63,675 nucleotides of DNA from the NCBI GenBank assembly GCA_017438945.1, contig JAFRUI010000028.1:1-63675 (forward strand), written 5' to 3'. The notes under the pieces were generated by a model. That model had not been told where the DNA came from, searched no databases, and was given only the letters and a program-made list of their open reading frames with translations. Origin of the DNA: Bacteroidales bacterium (lineage in GTDB: Bacteria; Bacteroidota; Bacteroidia; Bacteroidales; WCHB1-69). The translations under genes were made by a program, and so were the position numbers. Shown in pieces: positions 28,401 to 36,352 of the stretch (the stretch's first letter is position 1; each line of letters starts with the position of its first letter).

Positions 28401-28644
28401 CGACTGGATTCCGCAGCTGAAGAACGTCAGCTTCCAAGCCACGTGGGCAGGTTACTACACCGAGCCGCGCTACATCGTGGATCCCGAGCACGGCCTTTTG
28501 GTCGGTATGCGCGGACACGGCTTCATGCTGGGTCAGTACCTCGCCAAGATTTACGTCGACAAGTACCTCGGCAAGGAAGCCCCGTCCTACATGTCACGCC
28601 TCGCCATCTCCGGTGACGGCCTGAGCGAGAACGCGTTCCAGTAG
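25414..28644 (+). CDS. Fused ferredoxin / NAD-FAD / BFD / DAO-type flavin oxidoreductase (HcnABC or proline-dehydrogenase-like)
   Basis: A 1076-aa single-chain redox enzyme. In order: a [2Fe-2S] ferredoxin-like domain (about 15-85, CGIGKCGACEMLVDGVVKRIC); a pyridine-nucleotide oxidoreductase (about 110-430, VAIIGAGPAGLACREQL and second Rossmann RILTIGAGNIGYL); a 2x[4Fe-4S]-type insertion (CNPCTFACPQ and CIGCMKCVNHCP); a BFD-like [2Fe-2S] domain (VCHCDDV...GPCRGKRC); and a DAO-type FAD domain (DVFVAGGGITGSGLFRYF) to the end. The parts resemble HcnA/B/C, opine oxidase and dye-linked proline/hydroxyproline dehydrogenase subunits normally made as separate chains. An amino-acid or opine-like substrate is likely but unproven. 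Codon choice is visibly more GC-rich than that of its neighbours. Confidence 0.85.
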   Translation: MYPILHHPILDIPEREITTFEYKGQQVKAAKGYTIAAALHQAGFPIHSHSLKGRERSMDCGIGKCGACEMLVDGVVKRICVTLVDGVKKVEEIAHNYLPETAADKPAAAQKVYKTEVAIIGAGPAGLACREQLNKFGIPNIVIDNNDRIGGQFTMQTHQFFFFEKEQKYGGMRGFDIAKTLAGDDHSGILLNSTVWDILEGKRVAAKNMEDGSIFFVDANFLVVATGAFPFMPTFENDDLPGVYTAAVVQKMMNLQHTLLGKRILTIGAGNIGYLTSYQAVQAGAKVVAIVEAMDHEGGFPVQANRVRRLGIPIITSHTLLKAIPNEDHTGVIGAVIAECKNFQPVPGTEQVIKDIDLINICTGLKPDNLILEKGKVTFGLNTYGIGDATRVGEGTCAVLRGKQAAMEIAQALNVRFNYDDYLAVTKDYADSQQHPVRVLEKPNRPCGDRLQKPFVMADCLYGFACNPCTFACPQGAITKIATNHVPQIDYDKCIGCMKCVNHCPGLALFGYNIPKNWLFLPFEYDAEENAEVFLVDDSGKKVGEGVIEKITKGANKTHVARVKSLDISGEAMMNVTGFILKENYPEPLNWQKLDKKEEDPAFVCHCDDVKIETILEAVKGKKIISVDELKHITRIGMGPCRGKRCIPRVKLLLAGHGVEVVGDSTPRGPLSSQLNIGELCPNDQPEVFVTNVNGHPTKKVECDVFVAGGGITGSGLFRYFAEAGKKVVLCNAERGSSWRCIGGGRPSFSVPEIADIAEHNRAIFESIQKVTNINYKPTRYVGFAHDEANYKALEKSLEWSDGYMVDKKDFVKEVSPYFNPNLNTYQAACITNACWQATPGPTINYIRNIAIEHGGVLLEDTRLLEVRKTAKGFMALVKTHDKEYVEYHCEHFVNSLGPSANKFAEQLGMYLGLYPIKHQAFITHRLPMLGKDGDSLDMLIDRRKYKGFSAVYGQQFAETGQIIGCASPATEQQQAGKELKYNTQEFLQVCAEMFIDWIPQLKNVSFQATWAGYYTEPRYIVDPEHGLLVGMRGHGFMLGQYLAKIYVDKYLGKEAPSYMSRLAISGDGLSENAFQ

Positions 28645-28682
28645 TGGCGAATCGCATTCGCCCGGCGAATCGCATCGCAAAC

Positions 28683-28714
28683 AAAAACGGCCACGAAATC
28701 GTGGCCGTTTTTTT
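28683..28714. terminator. Bidirectional intrinsic terminator between convergent genes
   Basis: AAAACGGCCACGA pairs with TCGTGGCCGTTTT, followed by T7 on the plus strand and by a T-run on the minus strand. It serves both the oxidoreductase gene and the AMP nucleosidase gene. A GGCGAATCGCATTCGCC-type partial palindrome lies just before it. Confidence 0.9.
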
Positions 28715-28729
28715 GTAAATATCTCTCTT

Positions 28730-29515
28730 TTATTCGTAATAGTCGAACCGCAGATGTTTCACCGAAATGCCCTTGTTTTGCAGTTCTTGCAACGATTGGA
28801 TGCCGATTTTCAGATGGGTGAGCGCAAAGTCTTCCGTCACTTTTTGGTCGGAATCGGCGGTTTTAATGCCGTCAGGGAGCATCGGTTGGTCAGAAACCAT
28901 CAGCAGCGCCCCGGTGGGGATTCGGTTATAGAACCCCACGGAGAAAAGCGTGGCCGTCTCCATATCCACGGCCGTTGCACGGATACGGCGCAGATAATCC
29001 TTGAACCTCTCATCATGCTCCCACACGCGACGGTTGGTGGTGTAGACCGTTCCCGTCCAATACTCCAACCCGTAACTGCTGATAGTGGCAGAGATGGCCT
29101 TTTCCAAGTTGAAAGCGGGAAGCGCAGGCACCTCCTCCGGGAAATAGTCGCGAGAAGTACCTTCACCGCGGATGCCGGCGATGGGGAGCAGCATGGCGCC
29201 AAGACCGATATAGGATTTCAGGCTGCCGCATTTGCCAAGAAACAGTACTGCTTTGGGCTTCACTGCCGTCAACAAATCCATGATGGTAGCCGCATTCGGA
29301 CTGCCCATTTGGAAGTTGATGATGGTGATATTTTCATGGGTGGCGCACTGCATCGACTTTTCCATCCCATAGACTTTAGAACCGGTCAGTTCGGCAAAAT
29401 TGTTTACATATGACTGGAAATTCGTCAGCAAAACGTACTGTCCGAATTCTTCCAATGGCATCCCCGTGTAACGCGGGAGCCAGTTTTTTACGATGTCGTC
29501 TTTGGTTTTCAGCAT
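28730..29515 (-). CDS. AMP nucleosidase (short Bacteroidetes type)
   Basis: A 261-aa PNP/UDP phosphorylase-family enzyme. The purine/ribose-binding pattern is seen in VLFLGKCGSLKS, IAGIRGEGTSRDYFPEEVPALP and AVDMETATLFSVGFY (ribose-binding Met-Glu). The short form annotated as AMP nucleosidase in Bacteroidetes lacks the N-terminal regulatory domain of E. coli Amn. It would hydrolyse AMP to adenine and ribose 5-phosphate. It is encoded 11 nt after aroB, with the heptamer repeat spanning the junction. Other nucleoside specificity is possible. Confidence 0.85.
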   Translation of the reverse strand: MLKTKDDIVKNWLPRYTGMPLEEFGQYVLLTNFQSYVNNFAELTGSKVYGMEKSMQCATHENITIINFQMGSPNAATIMDLLTAVKPKAVLFLGKCGSLKSYIGLGAMLLPIAGIRGEGTSRDYFPEEVPALPAFNLEKAISATISSYGLEYWTGTVYTTNRRVWEHDERFKDYLRRIRATAVDMETATLFSVGFYNRIPTGALLMVSDQPMLPDGIKTADSDQKVTEDFALTHLKIGIQSLQELQNKGISVKHLRFDYYE

Positions 29516-29523
29516 TATTGTAA

Positions 29524-29546
29524 TGGTTATGGGTTATGGGTTATTG
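29524..29546 (+). repeat. GGTTATG heptamer repeat spanning the aroB stop / AMP nucleosidase start
   Basis: Three units. On the coding strand they encode the last residues of AroB (SITHNP, stop) and end 8 nt before ATG 29515. Confidence 0.88.
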
Positions 29547-30564
29547 AGGGCATATCGCATACGCCCAACGTGTCAAATGATGAAATTTGGAAATCCGGGG
29601 TCGCGTGGCCGATACGCTCCAACAAGGTGAAATTGATCATGCCGTTACGGTTTTTCTTGTCGTTTAGCATGAAATTTGTGAGTTTTTCCAGTATGTCTGT
29701 AGATAAAGTTATGATATGGAAGTGCTTTTTCAGGAATTCGGCGATTTGAAACCATTCTTCTTGCGGTAGATGCCCGAGTTTGTAAGAGAGAAGGCTTTCG
29801 TAGTAGAGGCCTTGCGCCACCGCAACCCCATGCGCAACAGGCTTGCCGATTTCCGAAGCATAACTTTCAATCGCATGGCCGAAAGTGTGTCCGAAGTTCA
29901 GAATATGCCGAAAAACCTGGTCTTTCGGGTCTTTTTCGACCACTTCTTGCTTGAATTTTACACAAAAGTCAACGTATTCCTGCTTGATAACAGGGAGTTT
30001 TTTTGCTTGGAATAATTCTTGAAAGAGTTCCACTGAACCAATGAGTGCATATTTCACCAACTCACCGAAACCGCTAAGCAACTCTTCTTGCGGAAGCGTT
30101 TCCAACAAAGAAACATCGGCAGATAGTTGTATTTCAGGAAAATAGAAAGTTCCGACAGCATTTTTCAAATGGTGTAAATTCACTCCTGTCTTGCCTCCGA
30201 CAGCCGCGTCAATCATAGCGAGCAACGTGGTGGGACAATTGGCGAAACGGATGCCGCGTTTGTATGTAGAAGCTACAAAACCGCCGAGATCACAAACCAT
30301 ACCGCCCCCAAAATTCAACAGAAAAATGTTTCTGTCATACTGTTTGTCCACAAAATTATTCCAGATAGAAGCTGCCGTCTCAATGGATTTGGACTTTTCA
30401 CCGGCAGGAATCACGATTTTATCCATCGCACACAGCTCCTGCAAAGCAGTGAAATATCCGGCATAATGACGATTCACATTCTCATCGGTCAGAATCACTG
30501 CTTGTCGAATGCCCTCCCGCTGAAAATAATCTGTCAGTTGCCGTATGATGTCCGTTTTTACCAT
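29527..30564 (-). CDS. aroB: 3-dehydroquinate synthase
   Basis: A 345-aa cytosolic, NAD- and Zn-dependent enzyme, second step of the shikimate pathway. Key blocks: IVIPAGEKSKSIETA, LNFGGGMVCDLGGFVAS, NCPTTLLAMIDAAVGGKTGVN, HILNFGHTFGHAIES and HGVAVAQGL, carrying Zn-ligand Glu and His residues. The frame extends upstream, but ATG 30564 shares one base with the folB stop (TAATG), which is the natural coupled start. The C-terminal SITHNP is encoded by heptamer repeats rather than family sequence. Confidence 0.96.
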   Translation of the reverse strand: MVKTDIIRQLTDYFQREGIRQAVILTDENVNRHYAGYFTALQELCAMDKIVIPAGEKSKSIETAASIWNNFVDKQYDRNIFLLNFGGGMVCDLGGFVASTYKRGIRFANCPTTLLAMIDAAVGGKTGVNLHHLKNAVGTFYFPEIQLSADVSLLETLPQEELLSGFGELVKYALIGSVELFQELFQAKKLPVIKQEYVDFCVKFKQEVVEKDPKDQVFRHILNFGHTFGHAIESYASEIGKPVAHGVAVAQGLYYESLLSYKLGHLPQEEWFQIAEFLKKHFHIITLSTDILEKLTNFMLNDKKNRNGMINFTLLERIGHATPDFQISSFDTLGVCDMPSITHNP

Positions 30565-30920
30565 TATCCTTCCATTTCTACTGCCACATACTCCGTTTTC
30601 CCGTCCAACGGTGGGTTGAGTTTGCACAACTTCACCGTCACGTGCTGCACCTGCGGGAAATCTTTCTTGATGTCGCGAACGATGTGGTCCGCCACAGTCT
30701 CAATCAGATGCCGCGGCTCGTTCATCACCCGCTGTATGGTCTTGTAAACCAACTGGTAATTCACGGACATTTCCACATCATCACCTGCAACAGCCGCTTC
30801 AGCATCATATGTAAGCGCCACATCCACAGTGAAATGCGTACCAATCTTCTGTTCCTCTTCAAAACAGCCGTGATACGCGTAAAACCGCATTCCTGTTAAT
30901 AATATCGTTATTTGTTTCAT
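30564..30920 (-). CDS. folB: Dihydroneopterin aldolase
   Basis: A 118-aa protein: ILLTGMRFYAYHGCFEEEQKIGTHFTVDVAL is the FolB signature with the catalytic YHG-E region, followed by VNYQLVYKTIQRVMNEPRHLIETVADHI. It is the folate pathway aldolase giving 6-hydroxymethyl-dihydropterin. Stop and aroB start overlap by one base, so the two are coupled. The 5' region is a TTATGA/CTATAA repeat. Confidence 0.94.
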   Translation of the reverse strand: MKQITILLTGMRFYAYHGCFEEEQKIGTHFTVDVALTYDAEAAVAGDDVEMSVNYQLVYKTIQRVMNEPRHLIETVADHIVRDIKKDFPQVQHVTVKLCKLNPPLDGKTEYVAVEMEG

Positions 30921-30925
30921 ATATG

Positions 30926-30978
30926 CACTTATGACAATGACTTATGACTATAACTATGACTATAACTTATGACTATAT
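30926..30978 (+). repeat. Hexamer-type repeat (CTTATGA/CTATAA) upstream of folB
   Basis: Units ACTTATG, ACTATA and ACTATG alternate over 53 bp between the permease stop and folB. Confidence 0.82.
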
Positions 30979-31004
30979 GCCCTTTAACCCCTTGTTTTTA
31001 AGCA

Positions 31005-32141
31005 TCACTTCGGGGTCATTTTCAACATCACAATCGTGATTATCAAGAAGATGATGTTTGGGAACCAAGTGCCCAAGACAGGCGGAAGACCGCCAGACAC
31101 GGAGAAGACGGTGGAAACCTGCTGGAGGAATATGAACGAAAACGCCAGTCCCATGCCAATGAAGACATGCACGCCAACCCCTCTTGTGGATTTCCGGCAC
31201 GACACACTCACCCCCAACAGCGTCATTATCAAGATGCCCACCGGGTTGGCCAGACGTTTATGCTGTTCTATCTGATAGTTAGCCAACAACGAAGACCCTC
31301 TCATTTTTTCCTCTTTGATAAAATGTCGTAACTCATCGTAAGACATTGTTTCACTGACAAATGCGTCTTGACAAAGATTTCTCGGCAATATGTTCAGTAC
31401 GGTGTCAAAATCTTCCCCTCGTGCGATAATTTCCTCATTGTCAGGGGTGATATACCGGCGAGTAAAGCGGTGAAGCTGCCACATCCCCTTTTCTTCATTA
31501 TAATCAATCGTCTGGGCCGAAATTTTCAGGCGCATGGCATTTTTGTCGAACTCCTCGTATGTGAAATTGTACCCTATTTCCTCTACTTTATCCCATCGTT
31601 CCACGAAAACATAACTGTTTTTTGAGTTTTTAATGTGCAAGTAAGTGGAGGAGATATTCCTTTTGCCAAAATACTGATATTTGAAATCGTTCAGGTTTTT
31701 ATTGGTCATCGGGACAACAAAATTAGACAAAAACAAGGACAGTAGCATGATGATAACCGCCCCTGTAACATAAGGCACCAGCATTCTGTTAAAACTGATA
31801 CCGTTGTCAAAGATAGAGATGATTTCGTTACGAGAGGAGAGTTTGGAAGTAAACCATATCACGCTGATAAACGTGAACAACGGGATGAAAAGATTGATGA
31901 AATAGGGGATAAAATTAAAATAGTAGCCAGTAATCACCTGTTTGACAGGAACATTGTGACTCATAAACCGTTGAATATTCTCCGACACATCGAAAACCAC
32001 CACGATGGTCATCAGCAACGATATAGCAAACACCACCGTGCCCAGCATCTTCCGGAGCAGATAGCTGTCGATAATCTTCCAGCCGATCTTGTCCCGAACA
32101 CGCTCATTGAACTCCTTTATGCGGCCAAACCCATTCATCAT
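31005..32141 (-). CDS. LptF/LptG (YjgP/YjgQ)-family lipopolysaccharide-export permease
   Basis: A 378-aa inner-membrane protein. N-terminal transmembrane helices (LLRKMLGTVVFAISLLMTIVVVFD, FNFIPYFINLFIPLFTFISVIWF) with the conserved SRNEIISIFDNGISFNRML segment, a periplasmic beta-jellyroll middle (about 130-270), and two to three C-terminal helices (GILIMTLLGVSV, IGMGLAFSFIFLQQ, NIIFLIITIVML). It pulls LPS/LOS from the inner membrane into the Lpt bridge with LptB. Bacteroidetes permeases of this size cannot be split into LptF or LptG by eye. Confidence 0.9.
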   Translation of the reverse strand: MMNGFGRIKEFNERVRDKIGWKIIDSYLLRKMLGTVVFAISLLMTIVVVFDVSENIQRFMSHNVPVKQVITGYYFNFIPYFINLFIPLFTFISVIWFTSKLSSRNEIISIFDNGISFNRMLVPYVTGAVIIMLLSLFLSNFVVPMTNKNLNDFKYQYFGKRNISSTYLHIKNSKNSYVFVERWDKVEEIGYNFTYEEFDKNAMRLKISAQTIDYNEEKGMWQLHRFTRRYITPDNEEIIARGEDFDTVLNILPRNLCQDAFVSETMSYDELRHFIKEEKMRGSSLLANYQIEQHKRLANPVGILIMTLLGVSVSCRKSTRGVGVHVFIGMGLAFSFIFLQQVSTVFSVSGGLPPVLGTWFPNIIFLIITIVMLKMTPK

Positions 32142-32194
32142 TTACCATTAACCATTAATCATCAATAACCAATAACCAATAACCAATAACCATT
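32142..32194 (+). repeat. Heptamer repeat (CCAATAA/CCATTAA) between the S9 peptidase and permease genes
   Basis: At least seven 7-bp units filling the whole gap; orientation is opposite, relative to the downstream gene, to the arrays at 11878, 21512 and 29524. Confidence 0.88.
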
Positions 32195-34274
32195 ATTTCA
32201 GCCATTGGTCGAGCCAGCGGAAGAATTCCCTCTGCCAAAGCATTGAGTTCTGCGGTTTCGACACGAAATGGCACTCTTCAGGGAAGTATAGGAATCGGCT
32301 CGGAATGCCTTGCATCTGCGCAGCGTCGAAAGCCTGCATGCCCTCGGTATATGGAATACGGAAGTCCTTGCCGCCGTGGATAACCAAGATCGGGGTGTCC
32401 CAGTTGCCCACGAACTTGTGGGGCGAGATGTTGTAGCTCTTCGGCATAGGTTTTTGCCAATACGCCCCTTCAATGTCGTGGTTGGCAAAGAAGAGCTCCT
32501 CGGTAGTGCCGTACCAGCTTTCAAGATTGAACATGCCGCAGTGTGCAATGAAAGCCTTGAACCGTTTCTGGTGATGACCGGCGAGCCAATAGACACTGAA
32601 TCCGCCGTAACTGGCTCCTACACAGCCCAATCGGTTCTCATCTACATACGGCTCTTTCGCCACATCGTCGATGGCGGCAAGATAGTCCTTCATGTTCTGT
32701 CCGCCGTAGTCGCCACTGATCTGGTCGTTCCATTCATGACCGAAACCCGGCAGTCCCCGACGGTTCGGAGCCACGATGATGTAGTCGTGCGCTGCCATCA
32801 TCTGGAAGTTCCAGCGATAGGAGAAAAACTGGCTCACAGACGATTGCGGGCCGCCCTGACAGTAGAGCAAGGCAGGGTATTTCTTCGTGGAGTCGAAATT
32901 CGGGGGCAGGATCACCCACACGAGCATCTGTTTGCCGTCGGTGGTCTTCACCCAACGTTTCACCGATTTGGCCGGGGTAATCTTATCCAAAACATCTTTG
33001 TTGATGAAGCTCAGCTGCTTGACGGATTTGTCATTCAGTCGAACAGCGTAAATCTCTGACGGACAGGCGTGAGTCGTGCGTGTTACAATCAACTGGTTGC
33101 CATCAGCCTGCACACTGTTATAATCGTAGTCGCCATCGGTAAGTTGCTCGATGATACGGCTTTCCACGTCCAGCTTATAGACTTGGTGCGTTGCCTCCTT
33201 ACAACTAATGAAATAGACCGTACGGCTGTCCTCGCTCCATGCGAAGCCGGTGGCATCCTGGTCGAAATCAACGCTGTAGTCCTCAGCATTTCCAATCTCG
33301 AAATCGAAAACCATCAAACTGTGTTTCTCCGACTCGAATCCATCGGTTTTCATGTTCCACCAAACCATTTTCTTGCCGTCAGGGGAAATCACCGGATCCA
33401 TGTCATAACCTTTGTTGGATTCCGTCAGATTCAGGGTTGTCTTCGTGTTCAAGTCGTAGAGGTAAATGTCGGTGTTGGTGCTTTCGGCGAACGCTTTGCC
33501 CGTCAGCTTCTTGCAGCAATAGACAAGCTTTTCGCCATCGGGAAGCCAAGCCACTTCCTCCATGCCGCCGAACGGCGGGTTCGGGCAATGGAATTTCTGG
33601 CCTTCTAACAGATCGACCTCGTTTTCCATTGAGGGGTAATCAGCCACGAACAGGTGACTGTAAGTACCGTCAGCCCAATAGTTCCAGTGACGGTACATAA
33701 GGTCGTCGTAGATCATGGCGTCGGCATCCGGCAGGTCGGGGTAACGTTCCGCGACGGTCTGTTCCATCTGCACATTACGGAAGTAGCAAATATGTTTCAT
33801 ATCGGGCGCATAGCCGAACCCGTTGATGTCTCCGTCTATGTTGCTGATAGCCTTCGCGTTCGAGCCATCGGGATCAGCCTCCCAGATCTGCATGCCTTTG
33901 TCGTTGGCGCGGAGGAAGGCGATCTTCTTACCATCGGGACGCCACACGGGCTGCATCTCGTTCTCATCCGTCACGGTGATTCGCTTGGGATCGCCGCCGG
34001 TGGCAGGCATCGTGTAGAGCTCCGTGTTGCCCTTGTTGACGCGGTAATCGTAGTAGGTCACCGTGTAGAGCAGCGTCTGCCCGTCCGGTGAAACCTGCAC
34101 ATCTCCCAGACGTCCGAGATACCAGAGGATTTTCTCGTCCATCACGCCCTTTGAGAAGTCGGGCGTCTCACGGCTCTCCTTGTCGATTACTGCCGCTGTT
34201 TTCTCGTTCTTCGCTTGTTTACAACCACTTACCATTATCATAATTAGGGTTAAACAGAAAAGTGTTCTCTTCAT
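32193..34274 (-). CDS. S9C-family dipeptidyl peptidase (DPP5-like) lipoprotein
   Basis: A 693-aa exported peptidase with lipobox MVSGC (Cys18). Residues about 45-400 form a TolB/DPP-type beta-propeller (repeats such as DVQVSPDGQTLLYTV and PVWRPDGKKIAFLR), followed by an alpha/beta-hydrolase domain with Ser555 in GASYGGF, Asp637 in HGGKDFRI and His669 in PEECHFV. The spacing and C-terminal motif FRWLDQWLK resemble Porphyromonas DPP5, which releases dipeptides with hydrophobic or small P1 residues. With DPP7 at 54 kb it suggests peptide-based nutrition. Promoter box at 34332-34339. Confidence 0.9.
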   Translation of the reverse strand: MKRTLFCLTLIMIMVSGCKQAKNEKTAAVIDKESRETPDFSKGVMDEKILWYLGRLGDVQVSPDGQTLLYTVTYYDYRVNKGNTELYTMPATGGDPKRITVTDENEMQPVWRPDGKKIAFLRANDKGMQIWEADPDGSNAKAISNIDGDINGFGYAPDMKHICYFRNVQMEQTVAERYPDLPDADAMIYDDLMYRHWNYWADGTYSHLFVADYPSMENEVDLLEGQKFHCPNPPFGGMEEVAWLPDGEKLVYCCKKLTGKAFAESTNTDIYLYDLNTKTTLNLTESNKGYDMDPVISPDGKKMVWWNMKTDGFESEKHSLMVFDFEIGNAEDYSVDFDQDATGFAWSEDSRTVYFISCKEATHQVYKLDVESRIIEQLTDGDYDYNSVQADGNQLIVTRTTHACPSEIYAVRLNDKSVKQLSFINKDVLDKITPAKSVKRWVKTTDGKQMLVWVILPPNFDSTKKYPALLYCQGGPQSSVSQFFSYRWNFQMMAAHDYIIVAPNRRGLPGFGHEWNDQISGDYGGQNMKDYLAAIDDVAKEPYVDENRLGCVGASYGGFSVYWLAGHHQKRFKAFIAHCGMFNLESWYGTTEELFFANHDIEGAYWQKPMPKSYNISPHKFVGNWDTPILVIHGGKDFRIPYTEGMQAFDAAQMQGIPSRFLYFPEECHFVSKPQNSMLWQREFFRWLDQWLK

Positions 34275-34331
34275 TTTGGGTTCTTGATATTCGTGATATT
34301 CTCTTTATAAGCATCTGTATTTTTCAACCTG

Positions 34332-34339
34332 CAAAAGTA
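34332..34339 (-). promoter_or_regulatory. -7 promoter element of the DPP5-like gene
   Basis: Minus strand TACTTTTG followed by CAGG, about 57 nt before ATG 34274. Confidence 0.55.
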
Positions 34340-34358
34340 CACTTTTTCCCGTACAACT

Positions 34359-34386
34359 GCTAACGACTAACGACTAACCGCTAACT
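34359..34386 (+). repeat. Heptamer repeat (GCTAACG/ACTAACG) between divergent promoters
   Basis: Four 7-bp units lying between the DPP5-like and radical SAM promoters. Confidence 0.85.
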
Positions 34387-34396
34387 GTAAAAATCG

Positions 34397-34404
34397 TATC
34401 TTTG
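34397..34404 (+). promoter_or_regulatory. -7 promoter element of the radical SAM-lplA-gph genes
   Basis: TATCTTTG followed by CCGCCC, 23 nt before ATG 34428. Confidence 0.6.
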
Positions 34405-34427
34405 CCGCCCGAAAAAACCCATCCACA

Positions 34428-35324
34428 ATGATGATATTCTACTTAGGCAGCTGGTATTTCCAGACGAAGTTCCTGAAACGGCGCAAACCGTTGCAAACGG
34501 TGCTGTTCATCACCAATCGGTGTAACCTGTCGTGCTCGCACTGCAGTGTCTATGATCACGAACATCCGACCGACAAAAGTTACGAACAAATCCGCGAGGA
34601 ACTGCAATATTCCTACGATTTAGGCTCCCGCTTCGTGGATTTCGAGGGCGGGGAACCGACCCTTTGGCGCGATGGCGACCGACGGCTCAACGACCTCGTT
34701 GACCTCGCACACCAGATCGGTTTTTTCACCACCACCGTGACCACCAACGCGCAGCAACCTTTTGCCGGACTGAAGGCCAACTCAATATGGGTCAGCATGG
34801 ACGGCATCCACGAATATCACGATGCCGTGCGCGGACAAGGCACCTTCGACAAGTTGGTGAAAAATGTCGATAGTTGCGGACATAAAGCTCTGAGTGCCAA
34901 TATGGTGATCGATGCCAACAACTACGTCAGCGTGATGGACACGCTGCAATTTGTGAAAGAGCACCCCACCTTCAAGAGCATCGCTTTCAACTTCTATACT
35001 CCCGCTTTCTTCAAAGACGAAGACCCGCTGATTCTGGATTGGAGCAAACGCATAGAACTGATTGACAAGTTAATAGAACAGAAAAAGAAACGGATGCCCA
35101 TCATGAACTCCGTTTCCGGATTGAAGCGGATGAAAGATTTGTCGTTCGAGAAGGCCTGCTGGATGTGCAACTACATCCTGCCCGACGGAACTCGCCTGCC
35201 CGAATGCGTGGGCAAAAGCGCCGGTGTCTGCGACCAGTGCGGCTTCTGCATGGCCGGCGAAATGCGCTCCGTCATGGACTTCCGCCCCGACACACTGCTC
35301 GCCGGGTTGGACTTGAGAGGCTAG
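34428..35324 (+). CDS. Radical SAM enzyme of unknown substrate
   Basis: A 298-aa protein. The canonical [4Fe-4S] motif CNLSCSHC (residues about 32-39) after VLFITNR is followed by a TIM-barrel fragment with VDFEGGEPTLW (SAM-binding GGE) and NSIWVSMDGIHEYHDAVRG. The C-terminus is rich in cysteine (CWMCNYILPDG, VCDQCGFCMAG), suggesting an auxiliary Fe-S cluster as in SPASM-like proteins. It is followed by lplA, but a role in lipoate metabolism is only positional inference. The stop is separated from lplA by a TTATAG repeat. Confidence 0.85.
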   Translation: MMIFYLGSWYFQTKFLKRRKPLQTVLFITNRCNLSCSHCSVYDHEHPTDKSYEQIREELQYSYDLGSRFVDFEGGEPTLWRDGDRRLNDLVDLAHQIGFFTTTVTTNAQQPFAGLKANSIWVSMDGIHEYHDAVRGQGTFDKLVKNVDSCGHKALSANMVIDANNYVSVMDTLQFVKEHPTFKSIAFNFYTPAFFKDEDPLILDWSKRIELIDKLIEQKKKRMPIMNSVSGLKRMKDLSFEKACWMCNYILPDGTRLPECVGKSAGVCDQCGFCMAGEMRSVMDFRPDTLLAGLDLRG

Positions 35325-35351
35325 TTATAGTTTATTGTCATAGTTATAGTC
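35322..35351 (+). repeat. TTATAG/TCATAG hexamer repeat between the radical SAM gene and lplA
   Basis: About four imperfect units start at the stop codon of the radical SAM gene and end 5 nt before the lplA GTG. Confidence 0.8.
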
Positions 35352-35356
35352 AAAAA

Positions 35357-36352
35357 GTGGAACAGATCCGATACATCACCCTAAACTCCACCTCCCCTTA
35401 CCACAACTTGGCAGTGGAGGAGTACTTATTACAGCAGACCACGGACAGTGTCTTCATGTTGTGGCAGAACGACAACACCATCGTCATCGGCCGGCATCAG
35501 AATACAGCGGCGGAAATCAACCAAGAATATGTTGACAATCACCGTGTTAACGTGGTGCGGCGGTTGACTGGCGGCGGCGCGGTCTTCCATGACACCGGAA
35601 ACCTCAACTTCACTTTCATCCAGAATGTGGAATCCGGCAAAAAGGAGATTGACTTTCTGAGGTATCTGCAGCCCATCGTGGATGCGCTCCAGTCATTGGG
35701 CGTTCCGGTAGCGTTTTCCGGACGCAATGATCTGGTTATCAATGGACAGAAGATTTCCGGCAACGCCATGACCTTCTTCGGGAACCGAGTGTTGGAACAC
35801 GGTACGCTACTGTTCTCCTCGCAAATGTCGGATTTGGCCAATGCCCTGAAAGCCGATCCCGACAAGTTCATTGACAAGGCGGTGAAGTCCGTGCGCAGCC
35901 GCGTCACCAACATCTCCGACCATCTCCCCCACCCCATGACCGTCTTGGAGTTCAGGGATTATCTGATGGACTACATTATGAAAGACAACCAACTATCTGG
36001 TATCCAAAATCTTACCAAAGAAGAAGAGGCCATTGTCAACCGATTGATGGAGGAGAAATACCAGACTTGGGAGTGGAACTACGGCAAATCTCCGGAGTAT
36101 TCAATGAACAAGAAAATCCGGACGAAAGGCGGCACGGTGCAGGTGATTGCCGATATCCGTGACGGTCACCTCCGCGACCTCCAATTCTATGGCGATTTCT
36201 TTGGCGAAAAAGACCCACAAGAACTTATCAACCAACTGATAGGCATCCGCCCCGAAAAGAAATCCATCGCAGATGCGTTAACCAACATTTGCATCAACGA
36301 CTATTTCCACAATGTAACCCACGAAGATATTATTAACCTCATAACCCAATAA
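35357..36352 (+). CDS. lplA: Lipoate-protein ligase A
   Basis: A 331-aa enzyme that activates lipoate with ATP and transfers it to E2 and GcvH domains. Motifs: NLAVEEYLL, NTIVIGRHQNTAAEIN, VNVVRRLTGGGAVFHDTGNLNFTF (lipoyl-AMP binding RRxTGGGAVFHD) and GRNDLVINGQKISGNA; a C-terminal accessory domain (WNYGKSPEYS) is present. The start is GTG 35357 (VEQIRYITL), where homology begins; the frame extends back into the previous gene only by chance. The last residues (LITQ) and stop arise from an ATAACCC heptamer array. Confidence 0.93.
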   Translation: MEQIRYITLNSTSPYHNLAVEEYLLQQTTDSVFMLWQNDNTIVIGRHQNTAAEINQEYVDNHRVNVVRRLTGGGAVFHDTGNLNFTFIQNVESGKKEIDFLRYLQPIVDALQSLGVPVAFSGRNDLVINGQKISGNAMTFFGNRVLEHGTLLFSSQMSDLANALKADPDKFIDKAVKSVRSRVTNISDHLPHPMTVLEFRDYLMDYIMKDNQLSGIQNLTKEEEAIVNRLMEEKYQTWEWNYGKSPEYSMNKKIRTKGGTVQVIADIRDGHLRDLQFYGDFFGEKDPQELINQLIGIRPEKKSIADALTNICINDYFHNVTHEDIINLITQ

